A stretch of 26,826 nucleotides of DNA from an uncultured Collinsella sp. (GCA_959596505.1 CAUFWM010000019.1:1-26826), one strand, 5' to 3'; counted from the stretch's first letter, positions 14,310 to 22,659 are shown. The notes: generated by a model not told the origin, from the sequence alone. Program-made: numbers and translations.

Positions 14310-15323
14310 CTACGCCATCGGGATGCGGTCGTGGTTGACTTGGCTGTAGAACAGGCGCTGGATCTCGGCCGCATCGCGTGACTGGCCGAGCGCCCACATG
14401 GTTTTGGCCACGAGCGTCTCGGTGGTCATATCGTCGCCGCGCAAAATACCCGGATGATCGGCGTAGGCACGGCCGACCTCATAAACGCCCAGGTCAAGGC
14501 CCTCCTCGGGGACCTGCGTGGTCATAACGACGGTGCGGCCCGAATCGACCCAGCGGAAAATCGCCTCCTGGAACGATTCGCCCGACTCACCAAACTCGGG
14601 GATACCGCCAATGCCAAAGGTCTCAAGGATTACAGCATCGTAGCTATCGGCAAGGGCGTCGAGGATGCCCGGGTTTACGCCGGGCGTAAGCTTGAGTACA
14701 AACACGCGCGGATCGATACTGTCGTAGAAACGAACTGGGCTCTCATTCTGATGGGTGCCGTGAAGCCCGTTGCGCACAATGCGGTCGTTGCGGATATAGG
14801 AGATGGGCGGATAGTTGACGCTAATGAATGCGTTAAAGCTCATGGTGCGCTGTTTGCGGGCGCGCGTACCGGCAATGGCGACGCCGCCAAACACGATCGA
14901 AACGTCGTGCGAGTGCTCGTCGAGCGCATAGAGCAGGCTCTGGTACAGATTAAGTTTGGCATCAGTAAAAGGGTTGCCCATGGGCTTTTGCGAGCCGGTG
15001 AGCACGATGGGTTTGGGGCTGTCCTGAATCAGATAGGAAAGTGCTGCTGCGGTGTAGCTCATAGTGTCCGTGCCGTGTAGGATCACAAAGCCGTCGTGGT
15101 CGGCATAGCCTTCGACGATGACATCGCGGATACGCATCCAGTCGCTCGGGCACATATTAGTGCTGTCGATGTTCATGGGCTGCACGACGTCGAGCTCGCA
15201 GAGGCCCGAGATCTCGGGGACGCTCTGGGCGAGCTCCTCACCGGTCAGGGCGGGGGATAGGCCGTTACCGTCTTCGGTCGATGCGATGGTGCCGCCCGTG
15301 GCGATGAGAAGGATGCGCTTCAT
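14310..15323 (-). CDS. ansA: Type I (cytoplasmic) L-asparaginase
   Basis: This 337-residue enzyme hydrolyses asparagine to aspartate and ammonia. The start at 15323 (MKRILLIATGGTIAS) matches the family N-terminus and has AGGAA upstream; a longer frame to 15395 adds a non-homologous leader. The two active-site threonine motifs are present: ATGGTIAS with T12, and HGTDTMSYTA with T85 and D86. No signal peptide is visible, which together with the sequence pattern (VILHGTDTM, LTGSQKPM) places it with E. coli AnsA rather than the secreted type II enzyme. It is monocistronic and divergent from guaA. Confidence 0.93.
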   Translation of the reverse strand: MKRILLIATGGTIASTEDGNGLSPALTGEELAQSVPEISGLCELDVVQPMNIDSTNMCPSDWMRIRDVIVEGYADHDGFVILHGTDTMSYTAAALSYLIQDSPKPIVLTGSQKPMGNPFTDAKLNLYQSLLYALDEHSHDVSIVFGGVAIAGTRARKQRTMSFNAFISVNYPPISYIRNDRIVRNGLHGTHQNESPVRFYDSIDPRVFVLKLTPGVNPGILDALADSYDAVILETFGIGGIPEFGESGESFQEAIFRWVDSGRTVVMTTQVPEEGLDLGVYEVGRAYADHPGILRGDDMTTETLVAKTMWALGQSRDAAEIQRLFYSQVNHDRIPMA

Positions 15324-15591
15324 GCTGGTATTCCTATCGTATTTGCCGCCACAGAGGCGGGGTCGTTCGGCAGTATTGTGGCACAGGGCGTCCAATGTTC
15401 AAACGTATTACATCATCTGTAACGTTTGGTAATACTTCAATTGTCGTCAAATAGGGGCCCAGGTCGTGCGTTTGCCGTGCGCTGATGGCTGCGAGGGACG
15501 AGAAACCCCATATAACGTGTACACTATGGGAGTTATTTTCGTTCATTCACGCGGGTGGGCACCGGCTCCCCGCCAACAAGAGGGGGAAACC
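15324..15591. promoter_or_regulatory. Divergent region between ansA and guaA
   Basis: The region contains GTATTAC and GTAATAC arms near 15409-15433 on the ansA side. On the guaA side, CCCATA (15507-15512) and TATGGG (15525-15530) bracket GTGTACAC. TATAAC and TACACT are candidate -10 elements, but neither has a convincing -35. I found no purine-riboswitch core. Confidence 0.4.
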
Positions 15592-17190
15592 ATGGATCAA
15601 AAGGCTTCCGCAAAGGTCCTCGTACTCGACTTTGGTGCGCAGTACGGTCAGCTCATTGCCCGTCGCGTCCGCGACCTCAACGTGTATTCCGAGATCGTTC
15701 CCTGCGACATCTCGGCCGATGAGATTCGCGAGATGAACGCCTCTGCGCTCATCCTTTCTGGCGGCCCGGCCTCCGTGTACGCCGAGGACGCTCCGTCCAT
15801 CGATCCCGCCATCTTTGACCTGGGCCTTCCCGTCCTGGGCTTTTGCTACGGCCATCAGATCACGGCCGTGACGCTCGGCGGCAAGGTCGGTCACTCCGAG
15901 GTGGGCGAGTACGGCCGCGCCACCATCACGCGCACGGCCGGTGCCAAGCTTTTTAACTCCACGCCCATGGAGCAGACCGTGTGGATGAGCCACCGCGATG
16001 CCGTTTCCGAAGTGCCCGAGGGCTTTACCGTTACCGCCAGCACCGACGTGTGCCCGGTTGCCGCCATGGAGTGCCCCGAGCGCAAGATCTTCACCACGCA
16101 GTTCCACCCCGAGGTCAAGCACTCCGAGTACGGTCAGCAGCTGCTGAGCAACTTTCTGTTTGAGATCTGCGGCCTGGAGCCCAACTGGAGCATGGACAAC
16201 CTGGTCGAGACCATGACGGCCGAGTTCCGCGAGAAAGTCGGCGACGACCGCGTGATTCTGGCCCTGTCCGGTGGCGTCGACTCCTCCGTCGTGGCTGCGT
16301 TGGGCGCCCGCGCTGTGGGCAAGCAGATGACCTGCGTCTTCATCAACCACGGCCTGCTGCGCAAGGGCGAGCCCGAGCAGGTGGAGGAAGTCTTCACCAA
16401 GCAGTTTGACGTCGACTTTATCCATGTTCATGCCGAGGACCGCTATGCCGAGCTTCTGGCTGGCGTGACCGAGCCCGAGGAGAAGCGCCGCATCATCGGT
16501 ACGCAGTTCTGGAAAGAGTTCTTCGCCGTGGCGCAGCAGCTCGAGACCGATGGCAAGCCGGTCAAGTATCTGGCTCAGGGCACCATCTACCCCGACATCA
16601 TCGAGTCCGGCGCTCGCAAGACGGGCGGTAAGACGGCCACCATCAAGAGCCATCACAACCTGATCCCGTTCCCCGAAGGCGTGCACTTCGACCTCATTGA
16701 GCCGCTCGACCACTTCTTTAAGGACGAGGTCCGCGCGCTTGGTCTGGCACTGGGCCTGCCGGGTCACATCGTGTTCCGCCAGCCTTTCCCGGGTCCGGGT
16801 CTGGCCATCCGCATCATCGGCGCGGTCGACAAGGAGAAGCTCGAGATCCTCAAGAACGCCGACGCCATCGTGCGCGAGGAGCTCGACGCCTACAACCAGC
16901 GTCTGTTTGAGCAGACCGGCGAGCGCAACTCTGAGCACAGCTGCTGGCAGTATTTCGCGGTCCTGCCCGACATTAAGTCCGTCGGCGTTATGGGCGACGA
17001 GCGCACCTATCAGCGCCCGATCATTCTGCGTGCCGTCGAGTCCAGCGATGCCATGACCGCCGACTGGGCCAAGCTGCCCTACGATGTCCTGGCCCGCATA
17101 TCCGGCCGCATCGTTGCCGAGGTCCCCGGTGCCAACCGCGTGTGCTACGACATCACGTCCAAGCCGCCCGCGACCATCGAGTGGGAGTAG
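15592..17190 (+). CDS. guaA: GMP synthase (glutamine-hydrolysing)
   Basis: This 532-residue enzyme converts XMP to GMP using ATP and glutamine. The start at 15592 (MDQKASAKVLVLDFGAQYGQ) follows AGAGGGGG; the frame is open further upstream without family match. The N-terminal class I amidotransferase has nucleophile C85 (GFCYGHQ), H172 and E174 (FHPEV). The ATP-pyrophosphatase domain has the PP-loop SGGVDSS (226-232). The C-terminal dimerisation domain ends in the conserved DITSKPPATIEWE. The gene is intact. Its 3' end is a known integration site for genomic islands in other bacteria, and the genes after it look acquired. Confidence 0.97.
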   Translation: MDQKASAKVLVLDFGAQYGQLIARRVRDLNVYSEIVPCDISADEIREMNASALILSGGPASVYAEDAPSIDPAIFDLGLPVLGFCYGHQITAVTLGGKVGHSEVGEYGRATITRTAGAKLFNSTPMEQTVWMSHRDAVSEVPEGFTVTASTDVCPVAAMECPERKIFTTQFHPEVKHSEYGQQLLSNFLFEICGLEPNWSMDNLVETMTAEFREKVGDDRVILALSGGVDSSVVAALGARAVGKQMTCVFINHGLLRKGEPEQVEEVFTKQFDVDFIHVHAEDRYAELLAGVTEPEEKRRIIGTQFWKEFFAVAQQLETDGKPVKYLAQGTIYPDIIESGARKTGGKTATIKSHHNLIPFPEGVHFDLIEPLDHFFKDEVRALGLALGLPGHIVFRQPFPGPGLAIRIIGAVDKEKLEILKNADAIVREELDAYNQRLFEQTGERNSEHSCWQYFAVLPDIKSVGVMGDERTYQRPIILRAVESSDAMTADWAKLPYDVLARISGRIVAEVPGANRVCYDITSKPPATIEWE

Positions 17191-17636
17191 GCTGACAGGG
17201 TTTTGACCTGCTCTTTTGAGTATTGCACTGTGCTCCTGAGTTTCGTTTCGTACGAGAGTTACGGCAAAGCCGCCAGCGACGGCGGTGAGTAAAAACGATA
17301 ATCTGGCCTCCGTTCCCGCGTTGGGACGGAGGCTTTTTCTTTGCCGTTTTACTCCCTTTCACCTGCGATTTCGCCATTTACTCCCCGTATTTCAAGATGA
17401 CAAAGTACGGGTGGTATTCGGAAGAACGAGAGTAAGGATTTATCCCAAGTGAGTGGGCACGCGGTTCTCCATGCTATTTGGGACTAATAACCGCTAGAAC
17501 ATAAAGAGAGTGCTGGATGCGGGCCTTCAATTCGTCCCCGCGCTCTCTGGTCCTATCGTGCCGTCATCAAGCACCTTATTTACTCTGTGAAATATAATTC
17601 TGGATGCAAAAAGATATCCGCACGGAGGTTTCCAGC
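17191..17636. other. Boundary region between guaA and the accessory island
   Basis: This 446-bp stretch has no credible gene. It contains the terminator at 17306-17338, a hairpin CCGCC/GGCGG near 17270-17286 and GCGGTT (17461-17466) with AACCGC (17489-17494). A second stem, AGAGAG/CTCTCT with inner GCGGG/CCCGC, spans 17505-17548. TTTACTCCC occurs near 17348 and 17379. I see no copy of the guaA tail that would mark an attachment repeat within the window. Confidence 0.5.
17306..17338 (+). terminator. Rho-independent terminator downstream of guaA
   Basis: GCCTCCGT (17306-17313) pairs with ACGGAGGC (17326-17333), with inner CCC/GGG pairing, followed by TTTTT. It is 115 bp beyond the guaA stop codon. 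Confidence 0.9.
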
Positions 17637-19370
17637 ATGTCCAAGCTCAACATCGACCAGAAAACGATCAAGCTGCTCCTTACAGATAAGCATTCGGACT
17701 TCCTCATCCCAGATTACCAGCGACCTTACGCCTGGGGCGAAGACGAGTGTGCAACGCTATGGGACGATCTCTTCACCTTCGCGTTTCCCAACGACGACTG
17801 CGACGCCTTCGAAAGCACTAGTGATGAATACTTCCTCGGCCCCATTGTTACTTTCAAGAACGACGCAGGCCAGCTTGAAATAATCGATGGCCAGCAGAGA
17901 CTTACAACCATCATGTTGCTGCTTAGGGCGTTTTACGACAAGTTCGCAAACATGAAGGACAAGCAGTCAATTAAAGTGCGTGACTCGATTGCTGGCTGCG
18001 TCTGGAAGACCGATGAGTTCGACGACCCCGACATGAATGCACTGAAAATCGATTCAGAGGTGGCGAGCGATTCCGATAAAGATGAGTTTCTAGATATATT
18101 GCGCCACGGCTCCGTGGGCCCCATGGCCCACAGCGCCTATTCACGCAATTACGCCTTCTTCTCTAAAAGAATGGCCGAAATGGCAAGCGAGTGGCCAAGC
18201 TACATCGCCCTATTTGCCGCTCGCATTCTCAATAACGTAATCTTGCTTCCCATCGAAGCGGAATCCCAGGACACCGCGCTCAGAATCTTCTCGACTTTGA
18301 ACGACCGTGGACTCCCGTTGGCAGACGCTGACATCTTTAAGAGCCAGTTCTACAAGCACTTCTCCATCGAGGGTCGCAAAGACGAGTTCGTTGCGCGTTG
18401 GAAAGTGCTTGAGGAAACAGCCAACCTCATTTTCAAACCAACCTCGGGCACGCCGCTCGACGAGCTTTTCACCCGCTATATGTATTATCGCCGTGCAAAG
18501 AAGGGCATCCGCGACACGACAACCAAAAGTCTACGCGACTTCTACAGCGACAGCTCGTACGAAATCCTACGCGAGGACGCGACGCTCGACGATTTGGAGT
18601 CTCTGCTCGATTTTTGGAAACGGGTTGATGCGCAGGAGGGCTTTTCCGAGCGTGTAGCACGCCGTCTATTCGTTCTCAATTATGCACCCAACGGCATGTG
18701 GGCTTATCTGTTGAGTACCTGGTTCCTGGCAAAGCGCAATACCAAAGGCGAGCTAGACGACAAAGAGCTCTACGATTTCCTTTGCTACATCACTGGATTC
18801 ATCTACGCCTACTCACTTGAGCGTCCCGGCGTAAACGCCCTGCGCGGTCCCGTCTATCCCGCACTCATAGATATCGTAGAAGGTCGCAAGGTCGACTTTT
18901 CAGCCCATCTGTTCGACCGTGAAACAATTACGGGACGCTTCAGAAGCTATCAGTTCACCAACCAGCGTCGCTTCACACGATCGATGCTTGTTTGGTGGGC
19001 CTATTCAGATCCTAAGCAACCTCTCATGGACTTGGACACAACGCTCGAGATTGAACACATCTATGCAAGAAAGCGTAACGAGGTGCACCCGCTATCCAAT
19101 CGCTCAAATCTTGAAGCACTAGGAAACAAGGCGATGTTGGAGAAGCGCGTAAATATTCGCGCCTCAGATTACCAACTGACGGATAAACGCAAGTATTATG
19201 AGGGCTATGTGAACGATAAGGGCGTTGAGGTGTCGGGGACCGCTGTTCGCGAACTCGTGGAAATTGCGCGATGCGGCGACTTCGCCGAGAGCGACATCGA
19301 AATGCGCACCGAGCGGATCATCACTACTTTTGTCGAGTGGCTTGGCAAGTTGGGCCTGCTAAGGGAGTAA
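17637..19370 (+). CDS. GmrSD-like DUF262/DUF1524 protein, probable nucleic-acid defence enzyme
   Basis: This protein has 577 residues. The start at 17637 is chosen for GGAGG 8 bp upstream; an ATG at 17604 has none. The N-terminal DUF262 domain shows IPDYQRPYAW (24-33) and DGQQRLTT (84-91), typical of the NTP-hydrolysing half of GmrS. STLNDRGLPL lies near 220-230. The C-terminal DUF1524 part has an HNH-like core, EIEHIYARK (471-479, H474), followed by NLEALGN and a conserved NIRASD. Fused DUF262-DUF1524 proteins include type IV restriction enzymes that cut modified phage DNA. No methylase or second subunit is nearby, so it should act alone. It is the first gene of the accessory region. Confidence 0.85.
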   Translation: MSKLNIDQKTIKLLLTDKHSDFLIPDYQRPYAWGEDECATLWDDLFTFAFPNDDCDAFESTSDEYFLGPIVTFKNDAGQLEIIDGQQRLTTIMLLLRAFYDKFANMKDKQSIKVRDSIAGCVWKTDEFDDPDMNALKIDSEVASDSDKDEFLDILRHGSVGPMAHSAYSRNYAFFSKRMAEMASEWPSYIALFAARILNNVILLPIEAESQDTALRIFSTLNDRGLPLADADIFKSQFYKHFSIEGRKDEFVARWKVLEETANLIFKPTSGTPLDELFTRYMYYRRAKKGIRDTTTKSLRDFYSDSSYEILREDATLDDLESLLDFWKRVDAQEGFSERVARRLFVLNYAPNGMWAYLLSTWFLAKRNTKGELDDKELYDFLCYITGFIYAYSLERPGVNALRGPVYPALIDIVEGRKVDFSAHLFDRETITGRFRSYQFTNQRRFTRSMLVWWAYSDPKQPLMDLDTTLEIEHIYARKRNEVHPLSNRSNLEALGNKAMLEKRVNIRASDYQLTDKRKYYEGYVNDKGVEVSGTAVRELVEIARCGDFAESDIEMRTERIITTFVEWLGKLGLLRE

Positions 19371-19683
19371 AACTTGATTCATCTTCGCTTATCGGTCTTG
19401 GACCCGGAAAAGCTCGTTGCTTTTGCTCAGTAGACGGACGTTGCCGTCTACTGCGGTTGCGTGCCAAACGTTGGTGTCAGCACCCCGGAAAAGGGGTGTG
19501 GCCACCGCCTAGAATCTTCAGTTACCACGCTGAGACGATAGGAGATGACCACATGGACACAATGTAGCGCACGAGGCGCCCTCGACGCCATTGCTTGCGT
19601 TTCGCCATCGCTGCTCGAAGCGTGCCACTTGGGACTCCTGGCCGGAGGAGAGATGGCCGTTCCCTATGAGATTACGGAACCAC
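19371..19683. other. Structured gap between convergent DUF262 and DUF3800 genes
   Basis: Two strong hairpins lie here: CAGTAGACGG (19428-19437) with CCGTCTACTG (19444-19453), and CACCCC (19481-19486) with GGGGTG (19493-19498). Neither has a T-run. A good ribosome site (AGGAG at 19540-19544) precedes ATGGACACAATGTAG, a four-codon frame. The overlapping frame from 19545 is listed separately. It may be debris of a lost gene or a small RNA locus. Confidence 0.45.
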
Positions 19684-19712
19684 CTATATCCGCTTGCTGC
19701 GGGCTTGCTTGA
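19545..19712 (+). other. Possible 55-residue small gene or gene remnant
   Basis: The frame starts at ATG 19545 and ends TGA 19712, overlapping the 3' end of the DUF3800 gene on the other strand. Its composition is protein-like (LEACHLGLLAGGEMAVPYEI). However, the ribosome site lies too close to the first ATG to serve it. The internal ATG at 19653 has GGAGGAG only a few bases upstream. The opposite strand is also open and equally plausible. I list it as uncertain. Confidence 0.2.
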
Positions 19713-20358
19713 GCCAGTTCCTCTTGAAAGAGCCGATACCACCGAAGAACTTGTTGTACGTCTCACCGTTCTCCTTGGCCTCGTACTTGACCAAGGCAAG
19801 TTCGATAGTGCAGAGGTAATCCGCCACTTGCTCGAGGCGGTAGTCGGTCATCGAGGTTTTACGGCGTCGGACGACCCCTTTTGAGAGGACCTTGCCCACC
19901 GAGCGGTCGAGCGCCTGCTTGACAATGTCCTGACCGTTGTCGTAATAGACCTTCACATCGTCGAAGGACTGGAAGAAGCCCAGGTGTTCAATCATGGCGG
20001 AGGAGATGTCGCGTCCCATGCGCTCCATTAGCCTTGCCGGGTCTTCGAACTGGCTGCGACGGTAGACGAACGTGATATAGGAAATGGGAAGTTTGCGGAC
20101 GAACGAGGAGAAGTAGGCGAGCATCACCTTGCGCTGCTCGATGTCAAGAAACTCATAGTCCTTGTGCCCGTTCATGAGAGGCTCGGAGTGAAACGGAATG
20201 TTAGGGAGATCGGCCCTGGCAAGCTTGGCCTCATAGCCCGTGACCGCCTCGGCGATGCTGTCTGCCTGGTCGTGAAAGACGAGTGTGAGCAGGTAGTAGC
20301 GAGCTTTGCCGCCGCGGTCGCCGCTCTCGTCGACGAAGATGCTGAGCTCCTTGGCCAA
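19684..20358 (-). CDS. DUF3800 protein
   Basis: This 224-residue protein uses TTG at 20358 as start, with AGGAG 7 bp upstream; no ATG fits. The N-terminus has the DUF3800 signature IFVDESGD (D10, E11, D14). A middle acidic motif, KVYYDNGQD, and a late TDYRLEQVADYLCTIEL complete the pattern. The spaced acidic residues suggest an RNase H-like metal-dependent nuclease fold, but the family has no firm biochemical role. DUF3800 genes are common in prophages, mobile elements and defence islands. The gene begins immediately after a minus-strand terminator at 20382-20409, so its transcription may depend on read-through from upstream. Confidence 0.85.
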   Translation of the reverse strand: MAKELSIFVDESGDRGGKARYYLLTLVFHDQADSIAEAVTGYEAKLARADLPNIPFHSEPLMNGHKDYEFLDIEQRKVMLAYFSSFVRKLPISYITFVYRRSQFEDPARLMERMGRDISSAMIEHLGFFQSFDDVKVYYDNGQDIVKQALDRSVGKVLSKGVVRRRKTSMTDYRLEQVADYLCTIELALVKYEAKENGETYNKFFGGIGSFKRNWLKQARSKRI

Positions 20359-20594
20359 TGGGGACTCCTAATGGAATGGATAAAAAAATAGCCGGGGGAC
20401 TCCCCCGGCACTTGGAGGTAGCTTAATGAGCCACCAATAATCTTATAGCATGCTCTGACGGTGAGTGCAAGGGGGGCGAGCCGGTACATGGCGTCGCAGC
20501 TGATGCGCGGCATCGCGCACGCCTCGTCGGCGCCGAATATCGCGTTGGTCGATGTGATGAGCCTCACCTGGCTCCTGCTAATGCTCTTGGTCAT
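20172..20594 (-). CDS. Uncertain small frame between HTH gene and DUF3800
   Basis: From ATG 20594 the frame reads MTKSISRSQVRLITSTNAIF and then a plausible stretch to about residue 60. It then runs through the terminator at 20382-20409 and out of phase across the start of the DUF3800 gene to a stop at 20172. AAAGGAG lies about 13 nt before the ATG, a long spacing. The first 45-60 residues could be a real small protein or the start of a truncated one. The rest looks non-coding. I do not recognise it. Confidence 0.2.
   Translation of the reverse strand: MTKSISRSQVRLITSTNAIFGADEACAMPRISCDAMYRLAPLALTVRACYKIIGGSLSYLQVPGESPGYFFIHSIRSPHWPRSSASSSTRAATAAAKLATTCSHSSFTTRQTASPRRSRAMRPSLPGPISLTFRFTPSLS
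20382..20409 (-). terminator. Strong minus-strand terminator just upstream of the DUF3800 start
   Basis: GCCGGGGG (20391-20398) and CCCCCGGC (20402-20409) pair perfectly around ACT. On the minus strand the stem is followed by TATTTTTTTA. It would stop transcripts from the excisionase-like gene before DUF3800, or act as an attenuator for it. Confidence 0.88.
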
Positions 20595-20671
20595 GGTCGT
20601 CCTCGAGCTCCTTTCGTTTCGAGGCTCCCTCGCGTGCCCGGCCGCGGGTGGCTCCGGGGCGGTCGCCGCCG

Positions 20672-20890
20672 TCATTTCCTGCCGCTCCTCGACTCGATAT
20701 AGGCGTCCACTGACGCCCTTGACACCAGGAGCTTGCTTCTGAGCCTGTACGAGTCGATCTCTCCCGACCAGATGAGGTCGTACGCCTTGCTCCGGCTTGC
20801 TCCCATGTACTCCTGCATCTCTAACACCGTCATCCGTTCGTCGCGGCCCCGGTTGCCCTCGGGCGCGGCGCATTTTGTCGTGTTCGCCAT
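20672..20890 (-). CDS. Excisionase-like helix-turn-helix protein (MerR-type fold)
   Basis: This 72-residue protein starts at 20890 with GGAGGG upstream. The segment MTVLEMQEYMGASRSKAYDL followed by IWSGEIDSYRLRSKLLVSRASVDAYIESR is the DNA-binding domain of the excisionase (Xis) family: a winged helix with a short wing, ending in the typical VSRxSVDAYI. Such proteins direct excision of mobile elements or act as small regulators. No integrase is found in the window, so the partner is lost, lies outside, or the protein only regulates nearby genes. It is upstream of the DUF3800 gene on the same strand, separated by a terminator. Confidence 0.8.
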   Translation of the reverse strand: MANTTKCAAPEGNRGRDERMTVLEMQEYMGASRSKAYDLIWSGEIDSYRLRSKLLVSRASVDAYIESRSGRK

Positions 20891-21415
20891 GGTCCCTCCA
20901 ATCATTCCGCGCGATGCCCTCGCGCGGTCCCGTGTGCCTTTTCGTCTGCACGACGATTGAACCGCCTGATGGCGATTGGTGAGCACGGCAGGAGCGGAGA
21001 CGGGTCGAAGTGGGTCGAGCTGGTCGTGCCTTCACGAAACGGCCATGAGCCGCGTGCCTTAGCTCGCAGCTAAGTCCCTGAAAAGTAAAAGGCACCCATG
21101 CGGGCGCCTGCCTAGTAGCTGGAGTTGTTCGGTTGTGGTCGGAATGCTCGTCTTCCGCGGTGCTGTCGTCCGGGGTCCGGCATCTGTCGTTCGCCTCTTC
21201 TGTCGTGTTTGATGTTGCGTGTTCTGCGAGCGACCTTGTGCAGGTTCTTCAACCCGTTGCCCCAGGTGCACCCGGATAAATGGTACCCATCCGTTGGGAC
21301 ACGACCTGCTGTGGTTGTCATTTCGGACGAATGGGAGCAGACGAACGGCGCGAGGATGCGAGCCGAATTCGAGTTAGTCAATATTGGCTTTTGAATCGGA
21401 CCGATTGGGATTGCC
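20891..21415. other. Gap between excisionase-like and WYL-type genes
   Basis: This 525-bp stretch has a terminator at 21081-21109 and, near 21286-21335, an imperfect stem CCCAT-C-CGT/ACG-A-ATGGG. A minus-strand frame from 21459 to 21112 overlaps the end of the WYL-type gene and ends just before that terminator. It is very basic, lacks a ribosome site and matches nothing I know. I treat the region as a long 3' untranslated tail or decayed DNA. Confidence 0.4.
21081..21109 (-). terminator. Minus-strand terminator downstream of the WYL-type gene
   Basis: On the minus strand AGGCGCCC and GGGTGCCT pair (one G-U) around GCAT and are followed by TTTACTTTT. It lies about 310 bp after the WYL-type gene stop. 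Confidence 0.65.
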
Positions 21416-22582
21416 TCATTGCCGGCAGCTCTTCGAGTCCAATCGTGAAATAGCTGCATCCAGTGCGGCTTTGTAGCCCTCTGATGCTGCTTCGTAATCT
21501 TGGATATAGGATTCTAGGTCGGAGGCGACGGCATTCGGGAAGCTCTCGACCCACCGTTTCCCCTTAGGCTTCGCCAGCCTCACCGCGCCGTCCATCCCGA
21601 ATAGCCACCTGTAAAAGGTCGGAGACGGCATCGCGCTGACGCAGGCGTAGCCGATGACGTTTCTTTCGTCGCTCTCGTCGATGTGACAGAATTTGAGGTC
21701 GTGGCCGAACCTTTCGTAAACGTACTTGGCATGAGTGCCGGATACTTCCAGGAACAGCTTTCTGGCGGTGCCCGAGCCGAACATGTCGACCCGCTGGCGC
21801 GTGTCCGCGACCACGCGCGTCCTCAGCGCCTCTACCTTATCCCGATCCGACACCGGTTTTCCGGTGACAACCGGGTCCGCGATATCGTCTAGTCGGTAGA
21901 AGTAGGGACTGGGGGAACCGCCTTCGTCGATATGCATGCTCTCGAGATAGTAGCGGCCGAAGCTGAACACGATCGCCACCGGGTCCTCCTCGTACGGCCC
22001 AATCTTTACGGTCGATCCGTTCATCAGGTGAACCTGCTTCTTGAAGGCGAGCCTTTCGTTCATGCGGATCGCTCGGGATGCGGCATGGAGGACGTTGAAA
22101 ATCGCGTCGGTGTCCCTGCCGGCCTTGCGGTCGACGAACACGGTCTCCACGCTTTCGTCGACGTCATAGTCGGAGGAGAATGCGAGCACCTTCGAGGAGA
22201 TCTTGTCCTTCCGCCCCTCGCCGATGAAGGAGCTCGTCCCCAGCACGTCCGAGATGAGGATCGCCTCCTCGGATGACAGGGGTTTGTTTACGGCCCTGAA
22301 CCCGACGTTCTCGCCGTGGCCAGGTATCGCCATGCGGATTCCCATGGGCATGCTTTCGCTTATCTGGTGCAGGTCCTTGAGAATGGCGTTCTCCGACGTC
22401 GGCCTCTCGGAGCAGATGCCTATGACGCGCGCGATTTCCGATGCGGATATGCCCGTCCTCTCATCGGTGAAGCGGACGAGGAGGTCGAGGACGGACAGGA
22501 TCCTGCTTCTCGATGTGCCGCTCGCCGCGAATCCGGCTTCCTTTAACTCGGAGATCTCCTCCTCGGTGAATGTCCTAGACAT
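21416..22582 (-). CDS. WYL-domain-type transcription regulator
   Basis: This 388-residue protein starts at 22582 with GGAGG 8 bp upstream. An N-terminal helix-turn-helix region (about 22-80) includes SRILSVLDLLVRFTDERTG and SASEIARVIGI. A middle part (about 175-250) carries WYL-like features: a strand with LAFKKQVHL, PVAIVFSFGRYYLESMHI and YFYRLDDIADPVV. WYL regulators such as BrxR and CapW repress phage-defence operons and bind short inverted repeats. One (ATTGCCTA/TAGGCAAT) lies in its own promoter region, shared with the divergent small membrane-protein gene. The C-terminal third (about 270-388) is less familiar and may sense a ligand. The WYL assignment is by pattern, not full alignment. 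Confidence 0.72.
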   Translation of the reverse strand: MSRTFTEEEISELKEAGFAASGTSRSRILSVLDLLVRFTDERTGISASEIARVIGICSERPTSENAILKDLHQISESMPMGIRMAIPGHGENVGFRAVNKPLSSEEAILISDVLGTSSFIGEGRKDKISSKVLAFSSDYDVDESVETVFVDRKAGRDTDAIFNVLHAASRAIRMNERLAFKKQVHLMNGSTVKIGPYEEDPVAIVFSFGRYYLESMHIDEGGSPSPYFYRLDDIADPVVTGKPVSDRDKVEALRTRVVADTRQRVDMFGSGTARKLFLEVSGTHAKYVYERFGHDLKFCHIDESDERNVIGYACVSAMPSPTFYRWLFGMDGAVRLAKPKGKRWVESFPNAVASDLESYIQDYEAASEGYKAALDAAISRLDSKSCRQ

Positions 22583-22606
22583 TGCAGGTCCTCCATAAAC
22601 AGCTTT

Positions 22607-22630
22607 ATTGCCTATGAAATTGTAGGCAAT
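22607..22630. promoter_or_regulatory. 8+8-bp inverted repeat operator between WYL-type and membrane-protein genes
   Basis: ATTGCCTA (22607-22614) and TAGGCAAT (22623-22630) are exact complements around TGAAATTG. TACAAT on the minus strand lies inside it and could be the regulator's -10. It is 24 bp from the regulator start and 29 bp from the divergent start, so one bound dimer could control both. Confidence 0.75.
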
Positions 22631-22659
22631 CCAAACCAGTCAGAGGAGACGAAATTCCG

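Noticed and set aside
15507..15530. Possible purine riboswitch in front of guaA
   Set aside because: Only a short CCCATA/TATGGG pairing is present; the three-way junction and conserved core bases of purine riboswitches are absent.
20595..21095. N-terminal part of a long minus-strand frame (to 21095)
   Set aside because: Overlaps the excisionase-like gene in another frame and is Arg/Gly/Pro-rich with no ribosome site.
21112..21459. 115-residue minus-strand frame after the WYL-type gene
   Set aside because: Very basic, no ribosome site, overlaps the end of a real gene; not enough to call it coding.
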